Shown here one piece after another: positions 15,417-23,451 of a DNA stretch of 24,496 bases (positions within the stretch are counted from its first letter, which is position 1; each line of letters starts with the position of its first letter). The stretch covers positions 1 to 24,496 of the forward strand of contig JBHJOC010000021.1 in NCBI GenBank assembly GCA_050330095.1, given 5' to 3'. The notes under the pieces are model-generated. The model saw only the letters and a list, made by a program, of their open reading frames with translations, was not told the origin of the DNA and searched no databases. The position numbers and the translations under genes are program-made. This stretch comes from JBCBWG01 sp036804185 (GTDB taxonomy: Bacteria > Pseudomonadota > Alphaproteobacteria > Rhizobiales > Hyphomicrobiaceae).

Positions 15417-15430
15417 CCTTGGGAAGGTTG
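15414..15430 (+). promoter_or_regulatory. Hairpin that could mask the ileS ribosome-binding site
   Basis: ACCTT (15416-15420) pairs with AAGGT (15424-15428) around a GGG loop, and C414-G430 plus a G-T wobble could extend it to seven pairs (bases 15414-15430). The Shine-Dalgarno-like GGGAAGG (15421-15427) is held in this loop and stem, 11 bases before the ATG at 15439. This may lower translation or be switched by the upstream structure; the effect is inference. Confidence 0.35.
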
Positions 15431-15438
15431 ACCAGACA

Positions 15439-18400
15439 ATGTCTCAACGCGACTGGAGCGAAACGCTCTTTCTGCCAAAGACTGAATTCCCGATGCGAGC
15501 AGGTCTGCCGCAGCGGGAACCAGAGTGGCTTGCGCGCTGGCAGGAAACCAATCTTTACAGGCAGTTGCGTGAAGCGGGGAGGGGGCGAGCGAAATTCGTG
15601 CTGCACGATGGCCCACCCTACGCAAACGGCAACATTCACATCGGCACTGGTCTCAACAAGGTGCTGAAGGACATGGTGGTCAAGTCGCAGCAGATGCTTG
15701 GCCGTGATGCGAACTACGTGCCCGGCTGGGATTGCCACGGCTTGCCGATCGAGTGGAAGGTTGAGGAAGAGTTTCGCGCCAAGGGGCGTGCAAAGCCTGA
15801 TTTCAGTGATCGTGCCGCGATGAAGGCGTTCCGGGACGATTGTCGCGCGTTTGCAGAGCACTGGCTCGATGTGCAGCGCGAGGAGTTCAAGCGGCTCGGC
15901 GTGATTGGCGATTGGGACACGCCCTACACGACGATGGCGTTCGACGCCGAGGCTGCAATCGCGAACGAGCTTATGAAGTTTGCGATGAACGGACTGCTCT
16001 ATCGCGGTTCGAAGCCTGTCATGTGGTCCGTTGTCGAACAGACGGCCCTGGCCGAGGCGGAAGTCGAGTATCAGGATTACCAGTCTGACACGATTTATGC
16101 GAGGTTTCCGGTCGTTGGTGGAGCAGAAGACCTGGCGGGGGCGTCGCTCATCATTTGGACCACGACGCCATGGACCATCCCGGGTAACCGCGCGATTTCG
16201 TTCTCTTCGAAGCTCGGCTATGGCCTTTATGAAGTCACCGGATCTCCGGACGGCAACTGGGCGAAGCCCGGCGACAGGCTGGTCCTTGCAGATCGGCTCG
16301 CCGACGAGGTCATGCGTGCGTCAAAGGTCGAGACTTTCGTCCGGCAGCGCGACGTCGGGGCAGAGGTGCTCAGGCAAGCGACCTGCGCGCACCCACTTAG
16401 GGCTTCTGGGCTCGGCGGCTATGACTTCGACGTGCCGCTGCTCGACGGCAACCATGTGACCGACGAGACGGGGACCGGCTTTGTCCATACGGCGCCTGGA
16501 CATGGCGGCGAGGACTTCGAAATCTGGATGGAGAACAGCGCGGCACTGCATAACCGCGGAATTGAAACGCGCATTCCGTTCACGGTTGGTGCAGACGGAC
16601 GGTTCACCGAGGAAGCACCGGGGTTCACGGGCCGCCAAGTCATTACGGAAAAGGGTGAGAAGGGCGATGCCAACAAAGCCGTGATCGACGCGCTCGTGGC
16701 GGCAAGCGCGCTGATCGCACGCGGACGGCTGAAACACACCTATCCACACTCCTGGCGGTCGAAGAAGCCTGTGATTTTTCGCAATACGCCGCAGTGGTTC
16801 GTCTATATGGACCGCCGGTTCAGCACGGTCGGCGCACCTTCGGGCGCTGCGACGCGCAGCAGTGATCCCGCGCCAGCAAAAACACTGCGAGAGCGCGCCC
16901 TCGAGGCGATCGCGGCAACCCGTTTCGTTCCGGCGACGGGGCAGAACCGATTGCGTGGCATGATCGAGGCACGCCCCGACTGGGTGCTGTCACGTCAGCG
17001 TGCCTGGGGTGTGCCGATCACCGTCTTCATGCATCGCGATACGGGTGCTGTCATCCCAGGGCCGCAGTTCGAGCGGTCAGAGGAACTGATCCGTCGGATC
17101 AACAGCGCGATGGTCGAACAGGGCGCCGACGCGTGGTTTGCCGATGGCGCAACAGAGCGTTTCCTTGTCGGACTGGTGGACGATCCATCAGCCTATGAGC
17201 AGGTGACGGACATTCTCGACGTGTGGTTCGATTCCGGCTCGACGCACGTCTTCACGCTCGAGCAAGGATCCTGGTTCAACGGCTCGGCTGATCGGGCCAA
17301 TCACATCCACCGGAAGATCGATGGCGGCCAGGATGTGGTGATGTACCTCGAAGGCTCGGATCAGCACCGGGGCTGGTTTCATTCCTCGCTTCTCGAAGGG
17401 TGCGGCACCCGAGGTCGCGCGCCCTATGACGTCGTGCTGACCCACGGCTTCGTCCTCGACGAGAAGGGACAGAAGATGTCGAAGTCGCTCGGCAACACGG
17501 TCGCGCCGCAGGATGTGATCAAACAGTTCGGCGCCGATATCCTGCGCTTGTGGGTCGCATCGGCCGACTACTCGGACGATTTGCGCATCGGCAAAGAGAT
17601 CCTGCAGACCACTGTCGACAGTTATCGTAAGCTTCGCAACAGTTTGCGGTGGATGCTCGGGACCCTCCACCATTTCGATGGAAAGGAGCGGCACGAGGAC
17701 ACGGCGGCCATGCCGCTGCTTGAGCGCTATATGCTGCATCGTCTCGCCGAGGTCGATGCCGAGGTGCGCCGAGCTTACGAGGCCTATGAGTATCGGCGCG
17801 TTGTCGCAACGCTCTCGAATTTCATGAACAACGACTTGTCAGCGTTCTATTTCGACGTGCGCAAGGACGTCCTCTATTGCGATGCGCCGTCATCCGGCCG
17901 GCGCCGGGCTGCTCTCACCGTGATTGAGAATGTTTTCCGGGCGGTGACTGTTTGGCTTGCGCCAATCCTATCGTTCACCACAGAGGAAGCGTGGTTGTCG
18001 CGGTACGGCGATGGGGCAGGGTCCGTCCATCTGGAGGCGTTTCCAGCTATCCCAACGGCCTGGCGTGACGACGCGCTGGCCAAGCAGTTCGACTCGATCC
18101 TGCGCGTGCGGCAGGTCATCACAGGCGCGCTGGAAGTCGAGCGACGCGAGAAGCGAATTGGCGCCAGCCTCGAGGCAGCTCCCGTCGTCTACGTTGAGGA
18201 TGCTGCGATGAGGGCGGCGTTCGATGGTATCGATATGGCTGAGATCGCGATCACGTCGGACGCAATCATCCATCCTTTCCCGGCACCAGCGCACGCGTTC
18301 ACCTTGGCGGACGTGCCGGGTGTTGCAGTCGATCCGAAGCCGGCCAAGGGCACGAAATGCGCGCGGTCCTGGCGCTATACCGACGACGTGGGCTCGGATC

Positions 18401-18486
18401 CCGACTTCCCGGAGCTCTCAGCGCGAGACGCAGCTGCAGTTCGCGAGCTTGAGGCTGCCCGTGACGGGGGAGTGCCAGCAACATGA
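15439..18486 (+). CDS. ileS: Isoleucyl-tRNA synthetase
   Basis: IleRS charges tRNA-Ile with isoleucine in an ATP-dependent reaction and hydrolyses mischarged valine in its CP1 editing domain. The 1015-residue protein shows the class I motif as HIGT (67-70, in PPYANGNIHIGTGLN), the editing-domain sequences TTTPWTIPGNRA and GTGFVHTAPGHG, the bacterial-type DWVLSRQRAWGVP, and KMSKS at 679-683. The C-terminal zinc finger of many bacterial IleRS is degenerate: KCARSW keeps one cysteine of the usual CxxC pair and the second pair is absent. ATG 15439 is chosen over an upstream in-frame ATG at 15400 that lies in the tandem repeat. The stop overlaps lspA as ATGA. Confidence 0.97.
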   Translation: MSQRDWSETLFLPKTEFPMRAGLPQREPEWLARWQETNLYRQLREAGRGRAKFVLHDGPPYANGNIHIGTGLNKVLKDMVVKSQQMLGRDANYVPGWDCHGLPIEWKVEEEFRAKGRAKPDFSDRAAMKAFRDDCRAFAEHWLDVQREEFKRLGVIGDWDTPYTTMAFDAEAAIANELMKFAMNGLLYRGSKPVMWSVVEQTALAEAEVEYQDYQSDTIYARFPVVGGAEDLAGASLIIWTTTPWTIPGNRAISFSSKLGYGLYEVTGSPDGNWAKPGDRLVLADRLADEVMRASKVETFVRQRDVGAEVLRQATCAHPLRASGLGGYDFDVPLLDGNHVTDETGTGFVHTAPGHGGEDFEIWMENSAALHNRGIETRIPFTVGADGRFTEEAPGFTGRQVITEKGEKGDANKAVIDALVAASALIARGRLKHTYPHSWRSKKPVIFRNTPQWFVYMDRRFSTVGAPSGAATRSSDPAPAKTLRERALEAIAATRFVPATGQNRLRGMIEARPDWVLSRQRAWGVPITVFMHRDTGAVIPGPQFERSEELIRRINSAMVEQGADAWFADGATERFLVGLVDDPSAYEQVTDILDVWFDSGSTHVFTLEQGSWFNGSADRANHIHRKIDGGQDVVMYLEGSDQHRGWFHSSLLEGCGTRGRAPYDVVLTHGFVLDEKGQKMSKSLGNTVAPQDVIKQFGADILRLWVASADYSDDLRIGKEILQTTVDSYRKLRNSLRWMLGTLHHFDGKERHEDTAAMPLLERYMLHRLAEVDAEVRRAYEAYEYRRVVATLSNFMNNDLSAFYFDVRKDVLYCDAPSSGRRRAALTVIENVFRAVTVWLAPILSFTTEEAWLSRYGDGAGSVHLEAFPAIPTAWRDDALAKQFDSILRVRQVITGALEVERREKRIGASLEAAPVVYVEDAAMRAAFDGIDMAEIAITSDAIIHPFPAPAHAFTLADVPGVAVDPKPAKGTKCARSWRYTDDVGSDPDFPELSARDAAAVRELEAARDGGVPAT

Positions 18487-18977
18487 GAGTATCGAACGCG
18501 CGCCCTGCTCTCGTTGCCTCTGCAGCGACCGTAGTCATCGATCAGGCATCGAAGGCCTGGGCGCTGGGGCTTGCCCTCGCACCCGGAGAACGCATTCAGA
18601 TTGCTCCGTTCATGGACATCGTGATGACGTTCAATCCGGGTATCAGCTACGGCTTGCTGGCGCTCGAGGGCCGCAACGGGCAACTGACGCTTGCGGGGGT
18701 CTCGATCGTTATCGCAGCGGGCCTGACCGCGTGGCTCTGGCTCGAGCAGCACAGCCGCTTGGCCGCGCTTGGACTCGCGCTGATCATCGGCGGCGCGATC
18801 GGTAACGCGATCGATCGGCTTTATCTGCCGGGTGTCGCCGATTTCGTACTCCTGCACGCGTATGGCTACTCGTGGTACGTCTTTAACGTCGCTGATGCAG
18901 CCATTGTTGCCGGCGTCATAGGCCTCCTCTATGACTCATTCGGGCCGAGTCGTTCCGGCGCCGCAAACTCACCGTAA
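18483..18977 (+). CDS. lspA: Lipoprotein signal peptidase (signal peptidase II)
   Basis: LspA is the inner-membrane aspartic protease that removes the signal peptide of prolipoproteins after diacylglyceryl modification of the lipobox cysteine. The 164-residue protein has four hydrophobic segments and the family motifs VVIDQASKAW (D20), FNPGISYGLL, GGAIGNAIDRL...GVADF (catalytic D120) and WYVFNVADAA (catalytic D138). It overlaps ileS by four bases (ATGA), the usual ileS-lspA coupling. The next gene is itself a predicted lipoprotein, a natural substrate. Length and motifs are normal. Confidence 0.96.
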   Translation: MRVSNARPALVASAATVVIDQASKAWALGLALAPGERIQIAPFMDIVMTFNPGISYGLLALEGRNGQLTLAGVSIVIAAGLTAWLWLEQHSRLAALGLALIIGGAIGNAIDRLYLPGVADFVLLHAYGYSWYVFNVADAAIVAGVIGLLYDSFGPSRSGAANSP

Positions 18978-19041
18978 TTCCGCGGCACCGGAGTTGGGCC
19001 TCGAGGCGGGGACCTCGGTTTCGGGCAAGGGGAACCGAAGC

Positions 19042-19500
19042 ATGACCACGATCCGAACCTGGGCCGCCGCGCTAGCGGTGGCGCCGCTCCTGCTTATCGG
19101 GGGATGCGTCGATTCGATCGAGCTGAATGGCGGTGTCTTTGATGCGCTCGGCGTTTCGACGCGCGCGCTTGAAGCCAACAAGGGCGAGGCGACGGTTGAA
19201 GCACGGCCAGGCATCGTGATGCCTCCGGATCCGACGCGTTTGCCACCACCCGGATCAGGCATTGAAACGGCGGCTCTGCCCCCGGGCGCGTCCTGGCCGG
19301 TCGGACCCGAAGAGGCGGAGCGACAGCGTCAAGCTGCGATCCAAGCCCAACACGATGCCTATTGTGCGAAGGCGCTGGCAGAGGAGCGTTTGCGCGGGCA
19401 GGACACGTCGACTGCGGAAGGGCCGCTTGGCAGCTGCAACCCTGGCCTTGGCGAGCGGATCCTCGGTGCGCGCCGTCCCGCCGATCCCAACGCCCGCTGA
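19042..19500 (+). CDS. Predicted lipoprotein, DUF3035/BamF-like
   Basis: The 152-residue protein has a lipoprotein signal peptide with lipobox LIGGC, so C22 would be lipidated. The mature part has a conserved-looking core (DALGVSTRAL ... IVMPPDPTRLPPPG) followed by a charged helical tail with two cysteines. The position directly after lspA and the 'MPPD..LPPPG' core resemble the DUF3035 family, called BamF in some alphaproteobacteria and linked to outer-membrane protein assembly; this assignment is from memory and moderate. AAGGGG at 19027-19032, 9 bases upstream, supports ATG 19042, and the gap to lspA is 64 bases, so it is probably in the ileS-lspA operon. Confidence 0.75.
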   Translation: MTTIRTWAAALAVAPLLLIGGCVDSIELNGGVFDALGVSTRALEANKGEATVEARPGIVMPPDPTRLPPPGSGIETAALPPGASWPVGPEEAERQRQAAIQAQHDAYCAKALAEERLRGQDTSTAEGPLGSCNPGLGERILGARRPADPNAR

Positions 19501-19664
19501 GCCTTTGGTCCGAATTGCAGCATGAACTACGGGCGTGTCGCTCCGCATCCCAGTTGGGTTCCGGAAACTCCTACCCAAGACCGCCCGGTCTCCGAGACCG
19601 CCTCCCGTCCGACGTCGCAGCGACAGCGTGGATGGCGGGCCGGGCATACGCCGCATCTGGCGAT

Positions 19665-20936
19665 TCAGTGCCCGGCGATCAGCGCGTCGCGATCTAGCTC
19701 GAAGCCTGAGGCGATCCAACGCTCCTCGATCTCGCGCAGCCTGGCTCCCATTTCGGGGCCCGGCACGTAGCCGAGCGCCATGAGATCACCACCGCTGACC
19801 GGGAACACCGGTGCCCTCCAGCATGCAACCAACGATGCGAGTTCGGCGCGCTGACCCGGCGTCGTATCGGCGGCATGGCGCGCAAAAAAATGAACGAGTC
19901 CGAGGGTCACACCCTCGCTTGCCGCAGGGTGTCGATCGCGATGCGTGCGATAGATCTGTTGCTTCAGGCTCGCTTCAGTAAGGCTGTCGCGTTCCAATGT
20001 TGCCGTGATCTGCAAGGCGCGCTGGAGAACAATAGTGTCGTGACGAGACAGGCGGAGCGCAGAAGCGACCCGTTCAACATCCGTACAATCGATATGGGCT
20101 GCGGCCAGAAGGCGCCCGAGCGGCGCATGTTTGCAGCATAAGCCTTCGTCTTCGATCGCGCGCCGCTGTTCGAGGAGTCCAGGCGTCGGAACGTAGCCGA
20201 GCACCTCGAACCAGATGCCATGCTCGATCATGGCCCTGACGGCCCCGCTCGCATTCACGCTCGAAAAGAGCTTGCGCATCTCTTGCCCGATCCGTTCGCG
20301 AGACAGGCGCGCCAGACCTGCACGGTGGCGCGTTGCGCTCTGGTAGGTTTCGAGATCGACCGTGAAGCCGTCGAGATGGCCGATGAACCTGAAAAGCCTA
20401 AGGATTCGCAAGTAATCCTCTGTCATGCGGTCATCTGCGCTGCCGACGAATCGCAACTGGCGCTGTGCCAGATCAGCGAGCCCGCCGACCGCATCATAAA
20501 CCCGGCCATGGCGATCACAGGACAAGGCGTTGACGGTAAAATCGCGCCGTCTCGCATCGATGGCCCAATCATCCGTGAATTGGACGAGCGCGTGCCGACC
20601 GTCAGTTTCGACGTCGGCTCTGAGCGTTGTGACCTCGAAGGCATGACCGTCGGCGCGGACCGTTACAGTCCCATGTGCGATACCTGTTGGCAGTGCAGCG
20701 AGCCCGGCATTGAAAGCTGCCGCGATTGTCTCGTCCGGTTGCGCGGTTGTTGCGAGGTCCACGTCCGTTTGTGAGCGGTTCGTGTCGAGTCCCAGTATGT
20801 GGTCGCGGATTGCCCCGCCAACGACGCGTACGCCGTGCCCGCAACCTTCCAGCGCGTCGATAACGCGGATCAGCGCCGGATGCTGAAGCCATACGGGGGT
20901 TATGGTGAGGTCACCCAGCACAGGTTTCGCGATCAT
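19665..20936 (-). CDS. CCA tRNA nucleotidyltransferase / poly(A) polymerase family
   Basis: This is a class II nucleotidyltransferase that adds or repairs the 3' CCA of tRNAs; related enzymes polyadenylate RNA. It has the N-terminal motif RVVGGAIRDHILG, the metal-binding DxD in QTDVDLATT, a helical neck (FTVNALSCDRHGRVYDAVGG, RMTEDYLRILRLFRF) and a long C-terminal helical domain. RRRDFTVNAL and EDYLRILRL(F)RF are hallmark sequences. ATG 20936 gives 423 residues; the frame extends 19 residues upstream, but with composition unlike the family. No strong ribosome-binding site is visible. It is the last gene of a minus-strand block after NUDIX and the small membrane protein, an order common in this lineage, though here a 360-base gap intervenes. 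Confidence 0.92.
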   Translation of the reverse strand: MIAKPVLGDLTITPVWLQHPALIRVIDALEGCGHGVRVVGGAIRDHILGLDTNRSQTDVDLATTAQPDETIAAAFNAGLAALPTGIAHGTVTVRADGHAFEVTTLRADVETDGRHALVQFTDDWAIDARRRDFTVNALSCDRHGRVYDAVGGLADLAQRQLRFVGSADDRMTEDYLRILRLFRFIGHLDGFTVDLETYQSATRHRAGLARLSRERIGQEMRKLFSSVNASGAVRAMIEHGIWFEVLGYVPTPGLLEQRRAIEDEGLCCKHAPLGRLLAAAHIDCTDVERVASALRLSRHDTIVLQRALQITATLERDSLTEASLKQQIYRTHRDRHPAASEGVTLGLVHFFARHAADTTPGQRAELASLVACWRAPVFPVSGGDLMALGYVPGPEMGARLREIEERWIASGFELDRDALIAGH

Positions 20937-21296
20937 CCGTATGGACTTGGTCTTTGACCCAATTTTTGAGACTGGTGGGAGGCTGGCTGCCACTCGTTTA
21001 TCGAACTTCGGAAAGCGAAGGGTACCAGGAAGAGAGTGTTTCGAGTGTCGTGCGCCTCACGCTTGGACCCCGCGTGCTTTGCGGCCATCAACCCAACATG
21101 AGACGCAGAAGCTGGACGCGCATTCTGAATTCCCGCGTGCTCCTGATATCTCCGACACTTGGTCGATCGAACACTGCAACGGCAACCCAGTCTTGAGGAT
21201 GAAACACGAGTCTCGCCGTTCGATCAGTCATCCCCGAAAAGGGGGCTGTCTCGAGGATGCAGAGCAGACCGATCGGCGCTGCTCGGTCCGCGTCAG
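20937..21296. other. 360-base intergenic region containing a repeat copy
   Basis: No coding sequence is convincing in this gap between the small membrane protein and CCA-transferase genes. It contains the decayed palindromic repeat (21136-21210), a short CCCC-GAAAA-GGGG hairpin at about 21233-21245, and a 6-bp stem GACCGA/TCGGTC at 21267-21288 just beyond the upstream gene's stop. None has a T-tract. The gap breaks what is usually a compact gene block, which suggests insertion. Confidence 0.55.
21136..21210. repeat. Palindromic repeat element, copy 2 (decayed)
   Basis: The stretch matches copy 1 at 2-80 in the same orientation; over 59 ungapped bases, 45 agree, with the best blocks being CCGACACTTGGTC and AACACGAG. 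The inverted-repeat arms of this copy are partly eroded, unlike copy 1. The match across both arms and loop indicates common origin rather than chance. Confidence 0.65.
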
Positions 21297-21569
21297 TCAC
21301 TCATGCCGGCCTGGCACGATCTTTCCATCCTGGTACGAGGGCGGAATATAGGGCCGCCCAGGCTCCGCGCGCTCGAACGATCCGAAATAGGCGAGGGCAC
21401 CGATCGCAAGGACCGCGCCGGCAGTAAACAGCCAGAGCAGAGGGGCATCGTCGATCACTTGCAGCGCCGAGCCAGACGGTTGCCCGCGACGCATGACCAT
21501 CAGATAGGCAACGTACAAGATCGTTGGCAGCAGGAATAGCAGAAGGTTCTCGATAACGATCCTGATCAT
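21297..21569 (-). CDS. Small two-helix membrane protein (DUF6111-like)
   Basis: The 90-residue protein has two membrane segments, about 5-22 (VIENLLLFLLPTILYVAYL) and 47-66 (PLLWLFTAGAVLAIGALAYF), and a short C-terminal tail with the pattern PGRPYIPPSYQDGKIVPG, which recurs in small membrane proteins next to NUDIX and CCA-transferase genes in Hyphomicrobiales (annotated DUF6111). The function is unknown. ATG 21569 overlaps the NUDIX stop as ATGA and has GAGAGG upstream; a TTG nine bases earlier is too close to that site. It is therefore translationally coupled to the NUDIX gene. Confidence 0.8.
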   Translation of the reverse strand: MIRIVIENLLLFLLPTILYVAYLMVMRRGQPSGSALQVIDDAPLLWLFTAGAVLAIGALAYFGSFERAEPGRPYIPPSYQDGKIVPGRHE

Positions 21570-22348
21570 GGTCGGCAAAGCCTCTCGTGCAGGTTTTTCA
21601 ACATGCCAGCCGTGGCCCCCCAGATATAGTGTTCGCCGTAAGGGATTGCATAGAAGCGGCGGCTGCGACCGTTGAATTCAGCGCTGTCGATCCTGTGATT
21701 GGCTGCATCCATCAAATAGCTGAACGGAACGTGGAAAACGATGTCGACTTCGCGCGGGTCGGGTCGGATTTCGAAGCCGGCATGAAGCAAGCCGACCACG
21801 GGCGTCACGAGGAACCCGGTCCGCGTCATGTAAGTGTCGAGGTAGCCCAGCGGTTCGACGAATCGGCGGTCGATGCCGACTTCTTCCTCCGTTTCGCGCA
21901 GGGCGGCTGTCAGCGGATCCGGGTCCGCAGGCTCCACCTTGCCGCCGGGAAACGCGATCTGACCCTTGTGAGTCGCAACATGCTGTGTGCGTTTGGTGAG
22001 CAGAACGTCGATGCCACTGCGGTCCGAAGCCGCGACAAGCGGAACGAGAACCGCCGCCGCTCGCAATGGACGCACATCGGTCCGTTGCAACGCCCGTAGC
22101 TCGGGATCGAGGTCGAAGTCGCTCGGACCGCCATGATCGTGCTCGCCGACTAGCGATGGCCGATCCGTCGCCGAGAGCGGCATTGCAGCTCTCTCCAGGC
22201 CGGAATTCGATAAAGCCCCAGCCGGTCTTCCGGTTGCAGGCGAGATGTCGCTTGTTGCACTGGGGGACGGCCTCAAGGCGGAACGCGCACGGATGCGCAA
22301 AGTGTCGACGTCGATCGTCAGACGAACGGCGGACCGATCAGATCCCAT
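21566..22348 (-). CDS. NUDIX hydrolase, CoA pyrophosphatase type
   Basis: This is a NUDIX-family phosphohydrolase, probably splitting coenzyme A or related dinucleoside substrates. It has the UPF0035/CoA signature (LLTKRTQHVATHKGQIAFPG, residues about 117-136) fused into the Nudix box, with RETEEEVGI at 151-159 supplying the metal-binding glutamates. The C-terminal part has FYAIPYGEHYIWGATAGML, also typical. The ATG at 22348 gives 260 residues; the first 60 or so are poorly conserved in composition, and an ATG at 22183 is an alternative, so the start is uncertain. It begins 54 bases after the nitrile-hydratase alpha gene on the same strand and may be read through from it, but functionally belongs with the downstream genes. 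Confidence 0.9.
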   Translation of the reverse strand: MGSDRSAVRLTIDVDTLRIRARSALRPSPSATSDISPATGRPAGALSNSGLERAAMPLSATDRPSLVGEHDHGGPSDFDLDPELRALQRTDVRPLRAAAVLVPLVAASDRSGIDVLLTKRTQHVATHKGQIAFPGGKVEPADPDPLTAALRETEEEVGIDRRFVEPLGYLDTYMTRTGFLVTPVVGLLHAGFEIRPDPREVDIVFHVPFSYLMDAANHRIDSAEFNGRSRRFYAIPYGEHYIWGATAGMLKNLHERLCRP

Positions 22349-22402
22349 GATTTCAGTCGTCCTCTCGAGCCTGGACGTCAGACCAGGCGGCGGCCACGCG
22401 CC

Positions 22403-23113
22403 TCAGGACTGTGTCGGTGGGTGGCAGATCGCTGTCCCGATCATGGCATCGCGTGAGACCAACTGCGCGAGGCGCTCCTCGGACCAGCCGTCAGTTCCGG
22501 GCGGGCGCATGGGCAGCACGAGATACCGCAGATCGGCCGTTGAATCGTGCACCCGAACCTCGACCTCGGATGGTAGGTCGAGACCGAATTCCGACAGGAC
22601 GGACCGCGGCTCGCGAACCACGCGCGACCGATACGCCAAGCTCTTGTACCACGCCGGCGGGATGCCGAGCAGCATTTTTGGATAGCAGGAGCACAGCGTG
22701 CACACCACGACGTTGTGGACGTCAGGGGTGTTCTCGATGGTGCGGAAGTCGGCAAGTGTCCCGATGTCGATGTTGGCATCGGCCAGAGCGCCGCGCGTGT
22801 CCTCCAGCAGCTTGGAGCGATAGGCAGGGTCTGACCAAGCCCGAGCGACGATCTTTGCACCGAGTGCTGGTGTTCGGTTGTCCATCAGATCAATCGCGGC
22901 TTGAATCTCGGAGGCGGAAAGGATCCCTTTCTCGATCAGAAGCTCACGGACTGCGCGTTCCAGTACTTCATACGCGCTTGCGGGCGCGGCATCGTGGTCT
23001 CGAGCGGGGTCGTGGGCGTGGTCATGACCGCCGTGACCGTGACCGTCATCGTGCGTGTGATGCGGGCCGCCCTGTGCGTGCGGGTTGCCGTGGTCGTGCG
23101 GATGGTCATGCAT
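22403..23113 (-). CDS. nthA: Nitrile hydratase / thiocyanate hydrolase-type alpha (catalytic) subunit with His-rich N-terminus
   Basis: This is the metal-binding subunit of a nitrile-hydratase-family enzyme, which hydrates nitriles to amides (or thiocyanate in SCNases) at a low-spin cobalt or iron centre. The 236-residue protein carries the metal claw VCTLCSCYP (C138, C141, S142, C143); CTLCSC is the cobalt-type version. It also has ENTPDVHNVVV, YRSRVVREPRSVL and the C-terminal PPGTDGWSEERL/LVSRDAMIG. Residues 1-40 contain 14 histidines, a likely metal-binding tail. After the claw, the usual Trp is Lys (K146), and the Gln found in GPQGE of ordinary alpha subunits appears to be Thr (T119) by ungapped count. 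ATG 23113 has GGAG upstream; the longer frame to 23221 is rejected. It starts 5 bases after the preceding gene. Confidence 0.9.
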   Translation of the reverse strand: MHDHPHDHGNPHAQGGPHHTHDDGHGHGGHDHAHDPARDHDAAPASAYEVLERAVRELLIEKGILSASEIQAAIDLMDNRTPALGAKIVARAWSDPAYRSKLLEDTRGALADANIDIGTLADFRTIENTPDVHNVVVCTLCSCYPKMLLGIPPAWYKSLAYRSRVVREPRSVLSEFGLDLPSEVEVRVHDSTADLRYLVLPMRPPGTDGWSEERLAQLVSRDAMIGTAICHPPTQS

Positions 23114-23118
23114 CTGAA

Positions 23119-23451
23119 TCAGGCTCCGGTGCTGGACGCGAGCCGCTCGGCGGCCTCGAGCCACGTCTCGTAAATGTCTGCCTCGAGATGGTCGTCGCTT
23201 GGTCCTGCGTAGCCGGGCCATAAATCCGGCTGGCGGAAGCGGACCTTATAGAGCACACGCGGCGGCAGGCCCGGCGTGTGGTAAGCGAGGCCGGCCGGGT
23301 CGCGAAACGCCCCTTGGATGCCAACCACCACACCGTGTTTGCCTCGAAGATACCACGGCGATCGGCAGTGCCCAACCGCTTCTCGGTCAGCAACGGTGAC
23401 AGGGCTGCCGATGCCGAACCGTGGCCCGATCGGCCAAGTGGTCTGGCTCAT
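23119..23451 (-). CDS. Nitrile hydratase beta subunit, C-terminal half as a separate gene (SH3-like; ScnA-like)
   Basis: The 110-residue protein matches only the C-terminal SH3-like domain of nitrile hydratase beta: FGIGSPVTVADREAVGHCR, SPWYLRGKHGVVVGIQGAF, VLYKVRFRQPDLW and a final ADIYETWLEAA (usual form 'VxVDLWxxYLEP'). In ordinary nitrile hydratases this is fused behind the N-terminal helical half; here the halves are separate genes, as in thiocyanate hydrolase and toyocamycin nitrile hydratase. The start ATG overlaps the stop of the N-half gene (ATGA), so production is coupled. It is complete, not a fragment from a frameshift: it has its own start, and the upstream gene extends past the IHDVGG domain to a natural end. 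Confidence 0.87.
   Translation of the reverse strand: MSQTTWPIGPRFGIGSPVTVADREAVGHCRSPWYLRGKHGVVVGIQGAFRDPAGLAYHTPGLPPRVLYKVRFRQPDLWPGYAGPSDDHLEADIYETWLEAAERLASSTGA

Larger units (their letters stand above)
15034..15438. other. 405-base intergenic region with several structured elements
   Basis: This gap separates the divergent permease and ileS genes. No protein-coding sequence is convincing in it. It holds the short palindrome at 15171-15187, a stem at 15275-15311, the 41-bp tandem repeat at 15319-15416 and a small hairpin over the ileS ribosome-binding site, each listed separately. CTTGAC at 15181-15186 resembles an alphaproteobacterial -35 box, but I see no good -10 after it. Confidence 0.7.

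Noticed and set aside
19586..19600. CGGTCT-CCG-AGACCG hairpin between convergent genes as a terminator
   Set aside because: Stem is only 6 bp and no T-tract follows on either strand; too weak to call.
19522..19770. Small plus-strand open frame after the lipoprotein gene
   Set aside because: Overlaps the end of the CCA-transferase gene, has Ser/Arg/Pro-rich composition and no ribosome-binding site.
22411..23223. 270-residue plus-strand frame opposite the nitrile hydratase alpha gene
   Set aside because: Antisense shadow; Arg/Pro/Ser-rich composition, while the minus strand encodes the CTLCSC motif.
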